64,000 nucleotides of DNA, taken from Paractinoplanes lichenicola. Its GTDB lineage: Bacteria; Actinomycetota; Actinomycetes; Mycobacteriales; Micromonosporaceae. The translations under genes and the position numbers were made by a program. Where the stretch lies: positions 186,001-250,000 of the forward strand of contig NZ_JAENHO010000011.1 of the NCBI RefSeq assembly GCF_016785085.1, given 5' to 3'. The notes under the pieces are model-generated. The model was given only the letters and a program-made list of their open reading frames with translations. It ran no database searches and was not told the origin of the DNA. Below, piece after piece: positions 1-8,474 of the stretch (within the stretch, counting starts at the first letter, position 1; the number at the start of each line of letters is the position of its first letter).

Positions 1-649
1 GGATGCACTCGCCCCCGGTCTGCGCGGCCAGGTCCGCAGCTGCGCGATAGTGCGCACCCGCGCCCATGTGCTCGAGCTTCCAGACATCAACCGGCACCTC
101 GGCGACGATCTCCTCCATCGCCTGCAGGATCAGCTGCGGCCGCAGAGAGGTCTCGAAAGTGTCCGAGCGCTGAGCATCCAGCGGCGGCACGAGCAACTCG
201 AACAAGAACCGCCCACCAGCATCCCGTACGGCCTGGGACACCTTGGCCAGCCGCGAGAGCTGAAGCTTGTTGTCGTCGGCGTCGCCCGCGGGGTTGTAAC
301 GGACGAGAACCTTCGGCAGCTCCGGCCGGAAGTGCGCAAGGAACCCGGGCAGGTCGTCCGGCTCGGTCTCGTAAAGAGCCAGCCCACCCTGCTCGACCGG
401 CATGCTCAGCGTGACCCGGTTGGCCCGGGCCCGCTCCGGCACCCCCGCCCCCAGCTGCTCGTCCACGAGAATGCCCGCGTGCGCGGCGAGCGACGGGTCG
501 GCGGCGAGCGCGGCCAGCAGTCCCTCGAGCACCATGTGCTTGCCGTCGGTGATCGCCGCGCGCTCGGCGGGCAGGGCGGTGCCGGTGTGCCCGTAGAGGG
601 CCTGGGTGAGCCAGGGTCGCTGGTCCACGGCGAGAATGAGCAGGCTCAT
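1..649 (-). CDS. DUF2090-type class I aldolase, 3' end beyond window
   Basis: Reading inward from the ATG at 649 gives MSLLILAVDQRPWLTQALYG and about 216 residues before the window edge. The opening LLILAVDQR and the later VRYNPAGD, LFELLVPP and VWKLEHMG segments are typical of DUF2090, the aldolase domain fused to the C terminus of IolC (2-deoxy-5-keto-gluconate-6-phosphate aldolase) and related to LacD-type TIM-barrel aldolases. The ATG overlaps the TGA of the upstream dehydrogenase gene (ATGA), so it is the last visible gene of the 8350-to-1 operon. It probably cleaves a phosphorylated keto-sugar or keto-acid. The substrate cannot be read from sequence, and the lysine region may lie past the edge. 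Confidence 0.8.
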   Translation of the reverse strand, partial: MSLLILAVDQRPWLTQALYGHTGTALPAERAAITDGKHMVLEGLLAALAADPSLAAHAGILVDEQLGAGVPERARANRVTLSMPVEQGGLALYETEPDDLPGFLAHFRPELPKVLVRYNPAGDADDNKLQLSRLAKVSQAVRDAGGRFLFELLVPPLDAQRSDTFETSLRPQLILQAMEEIVAEVPVDVWKLEHMGAGAHYRAAADLAAQTGGECI

Positions 650-1608
650 CGGGCGTCCTCCGACACGATGCAGGGTTTGACGTAGTCGCCGGCCACGAAA
701 CGCTCGAAGGCGTCCGGCAGCTGCGGCAAAGTGAGCGGTTCGACGATCAGGTCGCGCAGCTGTGCGCCCATGACGCGCAACAGGTCCCAGTTGGCGTCGA
801 CCTCGTTCATCGGGAAGTAGAAGGAGCGCACGGTGTAGCAGTCCGTGCGCCGCCAGCGCGGCGTCGCCGGCATCGTGTAGGGCTCGTTCGACTCCCCCAG
901 CGCCACGATCGTGCCGCCGGGCCGGACCACGCGCTGGGCCGTCTCGCGGGCCGCCGCCGCCCCGCTCACCTCGACGACCATGTCGTACAGGTTCTCGTCG
1001 TCCAAAGACTGCGCAGGTGTGGCGCCGAACGTGACCGCGGTCGACAAACGCGCAGCATGCGGATCGAAGGCGTCCACGGCGATGCCCATCGCCTGCGCCA
1101 CTGCCACCACGCCGAGGCCCAGCGGCCCGGCCCCGACGACGAGCGCGCGATCGACCGAGTCCTGCGTACGCAGAGCAAGTCGCAACGCGTGAGCAGCAGT
1201 GCCCACCGTGTCCAGCGCGAGCACCGCCACCGACAGCGGGATGTCGTCCGGAACCGGAATCACGCAGCGGGCCGGCACGTCGACATGCTCGGCGAACCCG
1301 CCGTCCCGCTGCCACCCGACGAGCTGCGACAGGTTGAGGCACTGGTTCGTGCGCCCAGCCTGGCAGCGGACGCACGTGCCGCAGAACACCGGGATGTAGA
1401 CGATGCCCCGCGTGCCGTCGGGCAGCGTGCCCCCGATCTCGTGGCCGGGGACGACCGCCGAACCGCTCTGCAGCAACCGCTTGTCCGAACCGCACAGCGC
1501 GCACACATCAACGCGCAACCGCACGTCCCCGTCGGCGACCGGCCCGAGCGTCACCTTCTCGAAGGCGATCTCGCCCTGGCCCTGGAAGCGGGCCCGCATC
1601 GATGTCAC
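646..1608 (-). CDS. Zinc-dependent medium-chain alcohol dehydrogenase
   Basis: A 320-residue MDR-family polyol or sugar dehydrogenase. Visible are the catalytic-zinc CGSD segment with the following GHE, a structural-zinc set CGTCVRCQAGRTNQC, and the Rossmann motif GAGPLGLG near the middle. The GTG at 1608 is preferred over the ATG at 1599: it overlaps the permease stop as GTGA and has a GGAGGA ribosome site eight bases upstream. The family oxidises sugar alcohols, L-threonine or aldoses with NAD(P)+. Here it sits between transporter and aldolase genes, so it likely oxidises the imported sugar or one of its polyol derivatives. Somewhat short for the family (usually 340-350). Confidence 0.85.
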   Translation of the reverse strand: MTSMRARFQGQGEIAFEKVTLGPVADGDVRLRVDVCALCGSDKRLLQSGSAVVPGHEIGGTLPDGTRGIVYIPVFCGTCVRCQAGRTNQCLNLSQLVGWQRDGGFAEHVDVPARCVIPVPDDIPLSVAVLALDTVGTAAHALRLALRTQDSVDRALVVGAGPLGLGVVAVAQAMGIAVDAFDPHAARLSTAVTFGATPAQSLDDENLYDMVVEVSGAAAARETAQRVVRPGGTIVALGESNEPYTMPATPRWRRTDCYTVRSFYFPMNEVDANWDLLRVMGAQLRDLIVEPLTLPQLPDAFERFVAGDYVKPCIVSEDAR

Positions 1609-2420
1609 TTGACGGCTCCTCCGGTGATGCCGCGGACCAGCCAGCGCTGCGCGAAGATCGTCAGCAGCAGGGCGGGCGCGGAGATGAGCGTGCTGGCGGC
1701 CATCAGACCGCCGAAGTCGTTGGAGCCCTGGCCGATGAAGTTGAACGCGATCACCGTCAGCGGCAGGGTCTGCTCGTTCGCCAGGGCCAGCGCGAACAGG
1801 AAGTAGTTCCAGCTGAAGACGAAGCTGAGCGTGAGCGCGACCGACAGGCCGGGCAGGGCCAGCGGCAGGGCGATCCTGGTGAACCGCTGCCAGCCGTTGG
1901 CCCCGTCGATCAGCGTCGACTCCTCGATGCTGGCCGGGATCTCCTCGAAGAACGGCACCAGCAGCCAGATGCACAGCGGCAACGTGATGATCAGGTGGGC
2001 CACGATCAGCAGCGTGTAGTTGACCGCCAGGCTGTCCGGCCCGCCGACCCGGATCGAGAGCACGAACAGCGGCAGCACGAACAGCACGCCGGGCGCCATC
2101 CGGGCCAGCAGGGTCAGGAAGCCCAGCGCGGCCAGCTTGCGCCGCACGATCACGTACGCCGCCGGCGCGCCCAGCACCAGGCCGAGCAGCGTCGACCCGC
2201 CGGCCACGACGAAGCTGTTGCCGATGTAGCGCGCGAAGTCGAACCGCTCGAACAGCCCGGTGAAGTTCTCCAGCGTCAGCGGCGAGGCCAGGTTGAACAG
2301 CGAGCCGGTGATGTCGACGTTGTTGCGCAGCGAGGACCAGAGCATGAAGAGCACCGGGCCGAAGAAGATCACCCCGAAGACCACGTACGCGGCGTAGATG
2401 CCGCCCAGTCGCTTGGTCAT
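1605..2420 (-). CDS. CUT1 sugar ABC transporter permease (MalG-like)
   Basis: 271 residues with about six membrane helices. The cytoplasmic EAA loop is clear as ESTLIDGANGWQRFTRIALP, the site that docks the ATPase. It is the second permease of a heterodimeric carbohydrate importer. ATG 2420 overlaps the TGA of the first permease as ATGA and its own TGA overlaps the dehydrogenase start, so these genes are translationally coupled. No ATP-binding subunit is encoded in the window. In actinomycetes CUT1 importers often share one MsiK-type ATPase encoded elsewhere, which is the simplest explanation. Confidence 0.93.
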   Translation of the reverse strand: MTKRLGGIYAAYVVFGVIFFGPVLFMLWSSLRNNVDITGSLFNLASPLTLENFTGLFERFDFARYIGNSFVVAGGSTLLGLVLGAPAAYVIVRRKLAALGFLTLLARMAPGVLFVLPLFVLSIRVGGPDSLAVNYTLLIVAHLIITLPLCIWLLVPFFEEIPASIEESTLIDGANGWQRFTRIALPLALPGLSVALTLSFVFSWNYFLFALALANEQTLPLTVIAFNFIGQGSNDFGGLMAASTLISAPALLLTIFAQRWLVRGITGGAVK

Positions 2421-3370
2421 CGCGCGGCCCGCTGACGGAACCAGGTGAACACGCCCGCGATCAGCACGACGAGCACGAGCAGGGCGATCTGCAGCGTGGC
2501 GGCGTAGCTGGGCTCGTTGTCCACGAAGCCGGTGTTGTAGCCGTACACATTGAGGGTGTTCGTGGCGTTCACGGGCCCTCCCTGGGTCATGATGTAGATC
2601 GTGTCGAAGAAGCGCACGAGGTCGACCGTGCGCAGCAGCATCGCCACGGTCAGGACGGGCCGCAGCAGCGGCAGGCCGACGTTCCAGGCCGTACGCCATC
2701 CGCTGGCGCCGTCGATGGCCGCGGCCTCGAACGGCTCCTCGGGCAGCGAGCGGATGCCGGCCGCGATGATCAGGGCCATGAACGGCGTCCACTGCCAGAT
2801 GTCGACCAGCGCGATCGACCAGGGCGCGATGTCCGGGTCGCCCAGCCACACGACCGGGTCCACGCCCACCTTGGCCAGGATCTGGTTGGCCGCGCCGAGC
2901 GACGGGTCCATGATCAGCAGCCAGACCAGGCCGACCGCGACCGAGGCGGTGATGGCCGGGATCAGCATCATGCCCTGGAAGATGCGCCGGCCGGGCACGT
3001 CGAGGCTCATCACGTAGCCCAGCGCCAGGCCGAGCAGCGTCTCCACGATCAGGCAGACCGCGAACAGGAACACGGTGACCTTGAGCGCGTTCCAGAACTC
3101 GGAGTCGGCGAACATCTCGGTGTAGTTCGCGAACCCCAGGAACCCGGCGTTGGTGCCGTCGGCCTGCCGGTCGCTGACCGACAACCAGATCGTGTACGCG
3201 ATCGGCGCGAGCACCAGCACGGCCGTGACCACCACGGCGGGCAGGGCGAAGGGCCAGATCCCCCGGGCGATGGGGTCGACCCGGCGGCCGCGCCGAGGCG
3301 GGGCCCCCGCCCCCGGCGCGCGCTTGGCGGCGCCGGAGGCGGAGGTCGGCTTCGTCATCAGGTCGCTCAT
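2417..3370 (-). CDS. CUT1 sugar ABC transporter permease (MalF-like)
   Basis: 317 residues. A cytoplasmic, Ala/Pro/Arg-rich N terminus of about 40 residues is followed by six predicted helices and an EAA loop reading EAAAIDGASGWRTAWNVGLP. It pairs with the MalG-like permease that overlaps it. ATG 3370 lies seven bases after the binding-protein gene; the methionine at codon 5 (MTKPTSAS) is an alternative start. The substrate is not set by this subunit but by the binding protein upstream. Confidence 0.93.
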   Translation of the reverse strand: MSDLMTKPTSASGAAKRAPGAGAPPRRGRRVDPIARGIWPFALPAVVVTAVLVLAPIAYTIWLSVSDRQADGTNAGFLGFANYTEMFADSEFWNALKVTVFLFAVCLIVETLLGLALGYVMSLDVPGRRIFQGMMLIPAITASVAVGLVWLLIMDPSLGAANQILAKVGVDPVVWLGDPDIAPWSIALVDIWQWTPFMALIIAAGIRSLPEEPFEAAAIDGASGWRTAWNVGLPLLRPVLTVAMLLRTVDLVRFFDTIYIMTQGGPVNATNTLNVYGYNTGFVDNEPSYAATLQIALLVLVVLIAGVFTWFRQRAAR

Positions 3371-3376
3371 CGCGAA

Positions 3377-4669
3377 TCAGCCGTTCTTCGCCAGCAGCGG
3401 GGTCAGGCCGTCCTGGATCTCCTTCGCGGCCGCCGGGGCGTCGGCCTGGCCGAGGATCACCTTGCCGACCGCGTCACCGACCACCTTGCGCATCTCGGGG
3501 GCCGACACGCCGACCGGGCCGACCTCGGTCGAGCCGTTCTCCTGCACGTTGGCGAGCGCCTCGTTCCACTGCTTGAGCGTCTCGGTGTTCAGGGTGTCCG
3601 TGTACGTCTTGTCCTGCGCGACCGACGTGCGCGGCGGCGCGATGCCGTTGCTGGTCAGCTTGAGCTGAGTCGCCTTGCCGGTCGCCCACTCCACGAACTT
3701 CCAGGCCGCGTCCTTGTTCTTGGAGTACGACGAGATCGCGATGCCCCAGTTGAGGACTGTCGACTTGGAGCCCGCCGACCCGGCCGGGAAGTCCAGCACC
3801 CCGATCTTGCCGACGACCTTGGACGTCTTGGGGTCGTTGATGCTGCCGATCTCGTTGCTGCTCTCCAGCTCCATGGCCGCGTTGCCCGCCGCGAACAGGG
3901 CCGACGACTGGGTGAAGGTGTTGTTGACGACGCCGGGCGGGCCGAAGTCCTTGGCCAGGGTGGCGTAGCGGTTGATGACGTCGGCCGCGGCCGGGTCGTC
4001 GAAGGCCGGGGTGCCGTCCTCCTTCGTCCACTCCAGGCCCTGCGAGTGCAGGAACGGCCCGAAGGTGAACGGCAGGGCGGCCGACTGCCCGCGCAGCGCG
4101 ATCGGGGTGACCTTGCCGCCGGACTTCTCCTTGATCGCCGCGGCCACCGTGGGCAGCTCGTCGAGCGTCTTCGGGGGCTGGATCCCGTACTGCTGGAAGA
4201 GGTCGGTGCGGTAGTAGAGCACGACCCCCTCGACGTTGATGGGCGCCGCGACCGTCTTCTCCTGCACGGTCATGCCGGTCTTGACCGCGGCCGGGAAGTC
4301 GGCCGCGTCGTACTCGGTGGACTTGGTCATGTAGTCGTCGAGCGGGGCGTAGTAACCGGCCTTGGCGAACTGCAGGCCCTCGCGCGACGGCAGCGTCATG
4401 AAGACGTCCATCGACGAGCTGCGCGACTGCAGGTTGAGCGAGATCTTGTCGCGGGCCTGCTGCTCGGCGAAGGTCTGCACCTTCACCTTGACCCCGCTGG
4501 CCTGCTCGAACTCGCTCAGCAGGGGCTCGATGGCCTTCTGCCACGGATGGTTGGACATGACCAGCGAGATCTCGTTGGCGTCGCCGCCCGAGTCGCTGCC
4601 GCCACCGCAGGCGGCCAGTCCGCCCGCGAGGGCCAGGGCGAGCCCGGCGCTCAGAACCTTGTATCGCAT
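3377..4669 (-). CDS. CUT1 extracellular sugar-binding lipoprotein
   Basis: 430 residues. A lipoprotein signal peptide ends in the lipobox LAAC (MRYKVLSAGLALALAGGLAAC), followed by a Gly/Ser-rich tether and a type-1 solute-binding fold (SLVMSNHPWQKAIEPLLSEF near the N terminus). It captures the sugar outside the membrane and hands it to the two permeases downstream. The start is the ATG at 4669, eleven bases after the kinase stop. The ligand is unknown. If the locus is sulfoglycolytic as proposed, the pocket should hold a cationic residue for a sulfonate, which I cannot verify without a structural alignment. Confidence 0.93.
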   Translation of the reverse strand: MRYKVLSAGLALALAGGLAACGGGSDSGGDANEISLVMSNHPWQKAIEPLLSEFEQASGVKVKVQTFAEQQARDKISLNLQSRSSSMDVFMTLPSREGLQFAKAGYYAPLDDYMTKSTEYDAADFPAAVKTGMTVQEKTVAAPINVEGVVLYYRTDLFQQYGIQPPKTLDELPTVAAAIKEKSGGKVTPIALRGQSAALPFTFGPFLHSQGLEWTKEDGTPAFDDPAAADVINRYATLAKDFGPPGVVNNTFTQSSALFAAGNAAMELESSNEIGSINDPKTSKVVGKIGVLDFPAGSAGSKSTVLNWGIAISSYSKNKDAAWKFVEWATGKATQLKLTSNGIAPPRTSVAQDKTYTDTLNTETLKQWNEALANVQENGSTEVGPVGVSAPEMRKVVGDAVGKVILGQADAPAAAKEIQDGLTPLLAKNG

Positions 4670-4680
4670 GCGCGTGCCTT

Positions 4681-5751
4681 TCAACCGAGGAGAGGGGAGA
4701 GCCAGTCGTGGAAGTCGCCGAGGTCGGCGGGGTTGGTGCTGCGCCACTGCGGCGGCACGGGCCGGGTCAGGCCGGCCACCTCCGTCAGCGGCACCGGGTC
4801 GTACGTGTTGGCGTGGCGGTGGACGCCGACCATCAGGCCCGAGGCCCGGTCGGCGAGAAGCTTGGCGGCGTGCCGTCCGGCCTCGGCGGCCTCTGCCCGA
4901 TCGCGTTCGGAGGCCAGCGCGCCGGTGCTGCGCTGGGCCATGCCGAGCACCTCACCGCGCGCGGCCACTCCCAGCTCGGCCGAGACCAGCGCGGCCAGCG
5001 ACCGGGAGACGCCGCCGAGCAGGATGCGCGTGTGGTTGGCGGCCTGGAAGGGCTCGTCGGTGAGCTCGCTCGCGGCCCCCTCGCTGACGATCACGAACGC
5101 GCGCCCGTGCTCGGCCAGGGCGGTCGTCACCGCGTACAGGAAACCGCTTCTGTCGAAGTTGATCTCGGGGATCAGAACCAGGTGCGGCCGGTACGCGGGA
5201 TCGTCGCTGAGCGTCGCGGCGAGGGCGAGCCAGCCCACGTTGCGGCCCAGCGTCTCCACGATCCGCACCGGCTCGATGCCCTTCATCGCCTCGTGATCGC
5301 GGGCCAGCCCCGGCACCACCGTGGTCAAGTAGCGCGCGGCCGAGGCGTAACCCGGGGCGTGATCGATGACGGCGAGATCGTTGTCGACGGTCTTCGGGAT
5401 GCCGACCGCCGGCACGCCCCGCTCGGCCAGCGCCTGGAGCAGCGCCATCGTGCCGTTGCCGCCGATCAGGGCCACGCCCTCGATCCCGTTACGCCGCAGC
5501 ACGTCCACCGCCACGTCGAGGTCGTCCGGAGTGATCGCCCGCCGGCCCGCGCCCAGCCACGACCCGCCGTGCAGCACCGCCGAGGGCGGGACGTCGGCCG
5601 CGGTGACCGGCGTGAACCGGCCCTCGACCAGGCCGTCCGGGCCGCCGCGGAGGGCCAGCACCTCGTGATCGGCGGTCGCCTCTAGGAAGCCGCGCAGGCT
5701 CGCGTTGACCACCGCGGTGGGCGCGCCGGTCTGCCCGATGAGCAGCCGCAT
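4681..5751 (-). CDS. PfkA-family sugar-phosphate kinase (phosphofructokinase-like)
   Basis: 356 residues of the PFK superfamily: nucleotide-site motif GGNGTM, catalytic PKTVDND, then EPVRIVETLGRNVGW and PEINFD. The family phosphorylates fructose-6-phosphate or related ketose derivatives with ATP or PPi. The GGNGT variant (Asn for the usual Asp or Glu) and the PKTVDND lysine separate it from E. coli PfkA, so housekeeping glycolysis is not assured. It overlaps the aldehyde dehydrogenase stop as TGATG and precedes the sugar importer, placing it in a dedicated catabolic operon. The role proposed here is phosphorylation of the ketose that the divergent aldolase at 9340 then splits. That role is inference. 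Confidence 0.85.
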   Translation of the reverse strand: MRLLIGQTGAPTAVVNASLRGFLEATADHEVLALRGGPDGLVEGRFTPVTAADVPPSAVLHGGSWLGAGRRAITPDDLDVAVDVLRRNGIEGVALIGGNGTMALLQALAERGVPAVGIPKTVDNDLAVIDHAPGYASAARYLTTVVPGLARDHEAMKGIEPVRIVETLGRNVGWLALAATLSDDPAYRPHLVLIPEINFDRSGFLYAVTTALAEHGRAFVIVSEGAASELTDEPFQAANHTRILLGGVSRSLAALVSAELGVAARGEVLGMAQRSTGALASERDRAEAAEAGRHAAKLLADRASGLMVGVHRHANTYDPVPLTEVAGLTRPVPPQWRSTNPADLGDFHDWLSPLLG

Positions 5752-7199
5752 CACGCCCCCTGCGGCTTCGCGCCGACCGACAGGAACGTCTGGAACGCCT
5801 CGAGACCGGGCCGGCCGCCCTCGTAGCCCAGACCGGAGTCGCCGAGCCCGCCGAACGGGATCCACGGCGTGTTCGGGGTGCCGTTGTTGATGCCGACGAT
5901 CCCGGCCGACAGCCGATCGGCGACCGCCTGCGCGTTGTCCAGGTCGGCCCCGCAGACGTATCCGGCCAGGCCGTAGCCGGTGGAGTGATGCAGCGCGAGC
6001 GCGTCGTCGAGCCGGTCGTAGACGTGGATCGGCGCGATCGGCCCGAAGATCTCCTCGGTCAGCACCCGCGAGCCGACCGGCGCGTCGAGCAGCACGGTGG
6101 CCGGCGCGTAGTGGCCTTCCCCCGGCACCTTTCCGCTGCTCACGACGCGAGCACCGCGCGACACGGCGTCCTCGACCAGGGCCGCCATCCGGGCCGGGTC
6201 GCCCGCCGGGGCGAGGGGGCCGAGGTCGGTGGCCGGGTCGGTGGGGTCGCCGACGACCAGCTTCTCGGTGGCGGCGGCGAACGCCTCGGTGAACTCGGTC
6301 GCGACCTCGCGGGCGACGAGGATCTGGTTGGCCGCGATGCAGGACTGCCCGTTGTTGCGATATTTCGCCACGAGCAGGGTCTGGGCGGCGGCCTGGGGAT
6401 CGGCGTCCGGCAGCACGATGAACGGGGCACACCCACCCAGTTCCATCACCGTACGGACGAAGCGGGGTGCCGTGCTCGCGGCGATGAGCCGGCCGACCCG
6501 GGTCGAACCGGTGAACGACACGACGCCGACCTCTTTGGCGGCCAGCCACGGGTCGGCCACGTCCTGGGGGGTGCCGAGCACGGTCGACAACACCCCGTCC
6601 GGCACGTGCCGCTCGACGACCGCGGCCAGCACCATCGACGACAGCGGGGTCAGCTCGGACGGCTTGAACAGCACCGGGCAACCCGCGGCGAGCGCCGGGG
6701 CGATCTTGCGGGCCGGGATCGAGACCGGGAAGTTCCACGGCGTGAGCACGGCGGCGATCCCGGCCGGGCGGACGCTGACCCGATGCGCGATGCCGGGCAC
6801 GACGTCGAACCGCTCGGTCTGCTGCCGGTCGAGCAGGTCGGCCATGATCCGGAAGTAGGCGACGGTCAGGCCCAGCTCGGCCGTGGCCTCGGCGAGGCGC
6901 TTGCCGGTCTCCTGAGTGATCAGCGCGGGCCACTCGGGCTCCTTGGCCAGGGCCTCGACGTCGGCGGCGATCGCGCGCAGGGCGGCCGACCGGCCGGCGG
7001 GCGCGGTGGCCGACCAGAGCGGCAGCGCGTTCCCGGCGACGGCCAGCGCGGCCTCGGCGTCGGCGCGATTTCCCGTACGGACCTCGGTGAACGCCGTGCC
7101 GGTGCGCGGATCGAGGACCGGTACGGCCGGGCCGTCGCTCCGGTGGGCGCCGATGCGCACCGCCGTCGCGGCCTCGCGGATCTCGTTGACGATGGTCAC
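5751..7199 (-). CDS. NAD(P)-dependent aldehyde dehydrogenase (GabD/SLA dehydrogenase-like)
   Basis: 482 residues of the ALDH superfamily. Motifs in order: TPWNFPVSIPARKIAPALAA, the cofactor-loop FTGSTRVG, general base in MELGG, nucleophile in NNGQSC, and EEIFGP. It resembles succinate- or glutarate-semialdehyde dehydrogenases. The GTG start at 7199 overlaps the enolase-family stop as GTGA. In known sulfoglycolysis an ALDH of this type (SlaB) oxidises 3-sulfolactaldehyde to sulfolactate. In a sulfonate-free interpretation it would oxidise lactaldehyde, glyceraldehyde or alpha-ketoglutarate semialdehyde. Substrate assignment is inference from context. Confidence 0.88.
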   Translation of the reverse strand: MTIVNEIREAATAVRIGAHRSDGPAVPVLDPRTGTAFTEVRTGNRADAEAALAVAGNALPLWSATAPAGRSAALRAIAADVEALAKEPEWPALITQETGKRLAEATAELGLTVAYFRIMADLLDRQQTERFDVVPGIAHRVSVRPAGIAAVLTPWNFPVSIPARKIAPALAAGCPVLFKPSELTPLSSMVLAAVVERHVPDGVLSTVLGTPQDVADPWLAAKEVGVVSFTGSTRVGRLIAASTAPRFVRTVMELGGCAPFIVLPDADPQAAAQTLLVAKYRNNGQSCIAANQILVAREVATEFTEAFAAATEKLVVGDPTDPATDLGPLAPAGDPARMAALVEDAVSRGARVVSSGKVPGEGHYAPATVLLDAPVGSRVLTEEIFGPIAPIHVYDRLDDALALHHSTGYGLAGYVCGADLDNAQAVADRLSAGIVGINNGTPNTPWIPFGGLGDSGLGYEGGRPGLEAFQTFLSVGAKPQGA

Positions 7200-8350
7200 G
7201 CTTGCTCCTCGTACGCGTCGAGCTGCTGGTGGTCGAGGTCGATGCCGAAGCCCGGGCCGGTCGGCACGCGGACGGTGCCGTGCCCGGTGAGCAGGCCGTC
7301 GGCGGCCTCGCGGAGGGGGTTGGAGCGGATGTCCCACTCGATGAGCCGGGTGGCGGGCGAGATCGCGCCAGCCTGCACGGTGGCGGCGGTGGCAACGGCG
7401 CCGTTGTAGAGATGCGGGTTGACGGTCAGGCCGGCCTCGCTCGCCGCGGCCAGCACGGCCAGGTATTCGGTGATGCCACCGGTCTTGCCGAGGTCGGGCT
7501 GGACGATGTCCACCGCTTCCAGGTACGGGGTGAAGGCGTCCGCGCCGTACAGGTTCTCGCCGGTGGCCAGGGGCATCCCGGTCCTCTTGCGCAGCTCTGC
7601 GAGCTCGTCGGGCCGGTCGCCGGCCAGCGGCTCCTCCAGCCAGGCGACACCTTCGTTCATCAACGCCCGCGCCATGTCGATCGCCTCGTCCAGGCGCCAG
7701 GCCTGGTTGGCGTCGGCGAAGATCTGCGCGTCGTCGCCCAGGATCGCGCGAGTGGTGCGCACATTGGCCAGGTCGGTGTCCGTACCGAAGCCGACTTTGA
7801 CCTTGACGGCGGTCAGGCCCAGGGCCGCGCAGCGCTCGGCGGTCTCGGCGACGCCGGTCGGGCCGAGGCTGGAGCCGTAGACCGGCAGTTCGGTGCGCGG
7901 GTCGTCGCTCAGCAGCGCGGCCAGGTTCGTGCCGGCGTGCCGGGCGGCGAGGTCCCACAGCGCGAGGTCGACGCCGCTGACCGCCTGGTGCACCGGGCCC
8001 GGGGCGCCCCACTGCCGGCCGAGCGGCGCGAGCGTGGTCAGCAGCGCGCGCTGAGCGGCGGCCGGGGACTCGTACGTGCGGCCGACGAGGATCGGCGCGA
8101 TGCCGTCCTGGATCGTCGCCAGCCGCTCGCGCCAGGCCCAGGACGGGTAGTTGGCCCAGGTCTCGCCGACGCCGACCGAGCCGTCGGCCAGCTCGACCTC
8201 GATCAGGACCATCACGCGGTGGGTCAGCGGGGCGAACGACATCGCGATCGCCTCGCCGGGCCGGGCCCGGAAGACCCGGCAGCGCACGGCGGTCACCGGG
8301 GCGTCCGGCAGGGCCGTCGTCGCCGGCGCGGGGGCGGCTTGGAGATCCAT
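7196..8350 (-). CDS. Enolase-superfamily enzyme (mandelate racemase/sugar-acid dehydratase type)
   Basis: 384 residues. The capping domain is followed by a barrel with the base motif KVKVG, metal ligands in FADANQAW, WLEEP and TGEN, and a likely general acid histidine in VNPHLYNG. This layout fits the mandelate racemase subgroup, which includes many aldonate dehydratases. It is the first gene of the catabolic operon. A TGTGAGAGAAGG leader precedes the ATG at 8350. The enzyme would dehydrate or epimerise a sugar acid. No enolase-superfamily member is part of the sulfoglycolytic routes I know, so its presence here is either an extra branch or evidence for a different substrate. Confidence 0.85.
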   Translation of the reverse strand: MDLQAAPAPATTALPDAPVTAVRCRVFRARPGEAIAMSFAPLTHRVMVLIEVELADGSVGVGETWANYPSWAWRERLATIQDGIAPILVGRTYESPAAAQRALLTTLAPLGRQWGAPGPVHQAVSGVDLALWDLAARHAGTNLAALLSDDPRTELPVYGSSLGPTGVAETAERCAALGLTAVKVKVGFGTDTDLANVRTTRAILGDDAQIFADANQAWRLDEAIDMARALMNEGVAWLEEPLAGDRPDELAELRKRTGMPLATGENLYGADAFTPYLEAVDIVQPDLGKTGGITEYLAVLAAASEAGLTVNPHLYNGAVATAATVQAGAISPATRLIEWDIRSNPLREAADGLLTGHGTVRVPTGPGFGIDLDHQQLDAYEEQA

Positions 8351-8376
8351 GTGCCTTCTCTCACAGTCGTTCCGAT

Positions 8377-8413
8377 CTGCATGCAGTGTTGAACGCACGT
8401 CACGGCGACGTCA
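8377..8413 (-). promoter_or_regulatory. Candidate promoter and palindromic operator of the catabolic operon
   Basis: On the minus strand TTGACG (8413-8408), a 17-base spacer and AACACT (8390-8385) form a weak sigma-70-like promoter. A perfect 10-bp palindrome CTGCATGCAG (8377-8386) overlaps the -10 element, where a repressor would block transcription. The DeoR gene just upstream is the obvious candidate regulator. The -10 match is poor, so the promoter call is tentative. Confidence 0.35.
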
Positions 8414-8420
8414 AGAGCCG

Positions 8421-8451
8421 GAAACAAAGAAAGCCTGCCGTTCGGCAGGCT
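8421..8451 (-). terminator. Intrinsic terminator after the DeoR regulator gene
   Basis: A 9-bp perfect stem AGCCTGCCG/CGGCAGGCT (8432-8440 with 8443-8451) with a 2-base spacer is followed in the minus-strand transcript by TTTCTTTGTTTC. This is a textbook rho-independent terminator, unusual in so GC-rich a genome. It separates regulator transcription from the downstream catabolic operon, which therefore needs its own promoter. Confidence 0.85.
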
Positions 8452-8474
8452 GAGAATCGGGCGGATGCGGATTT

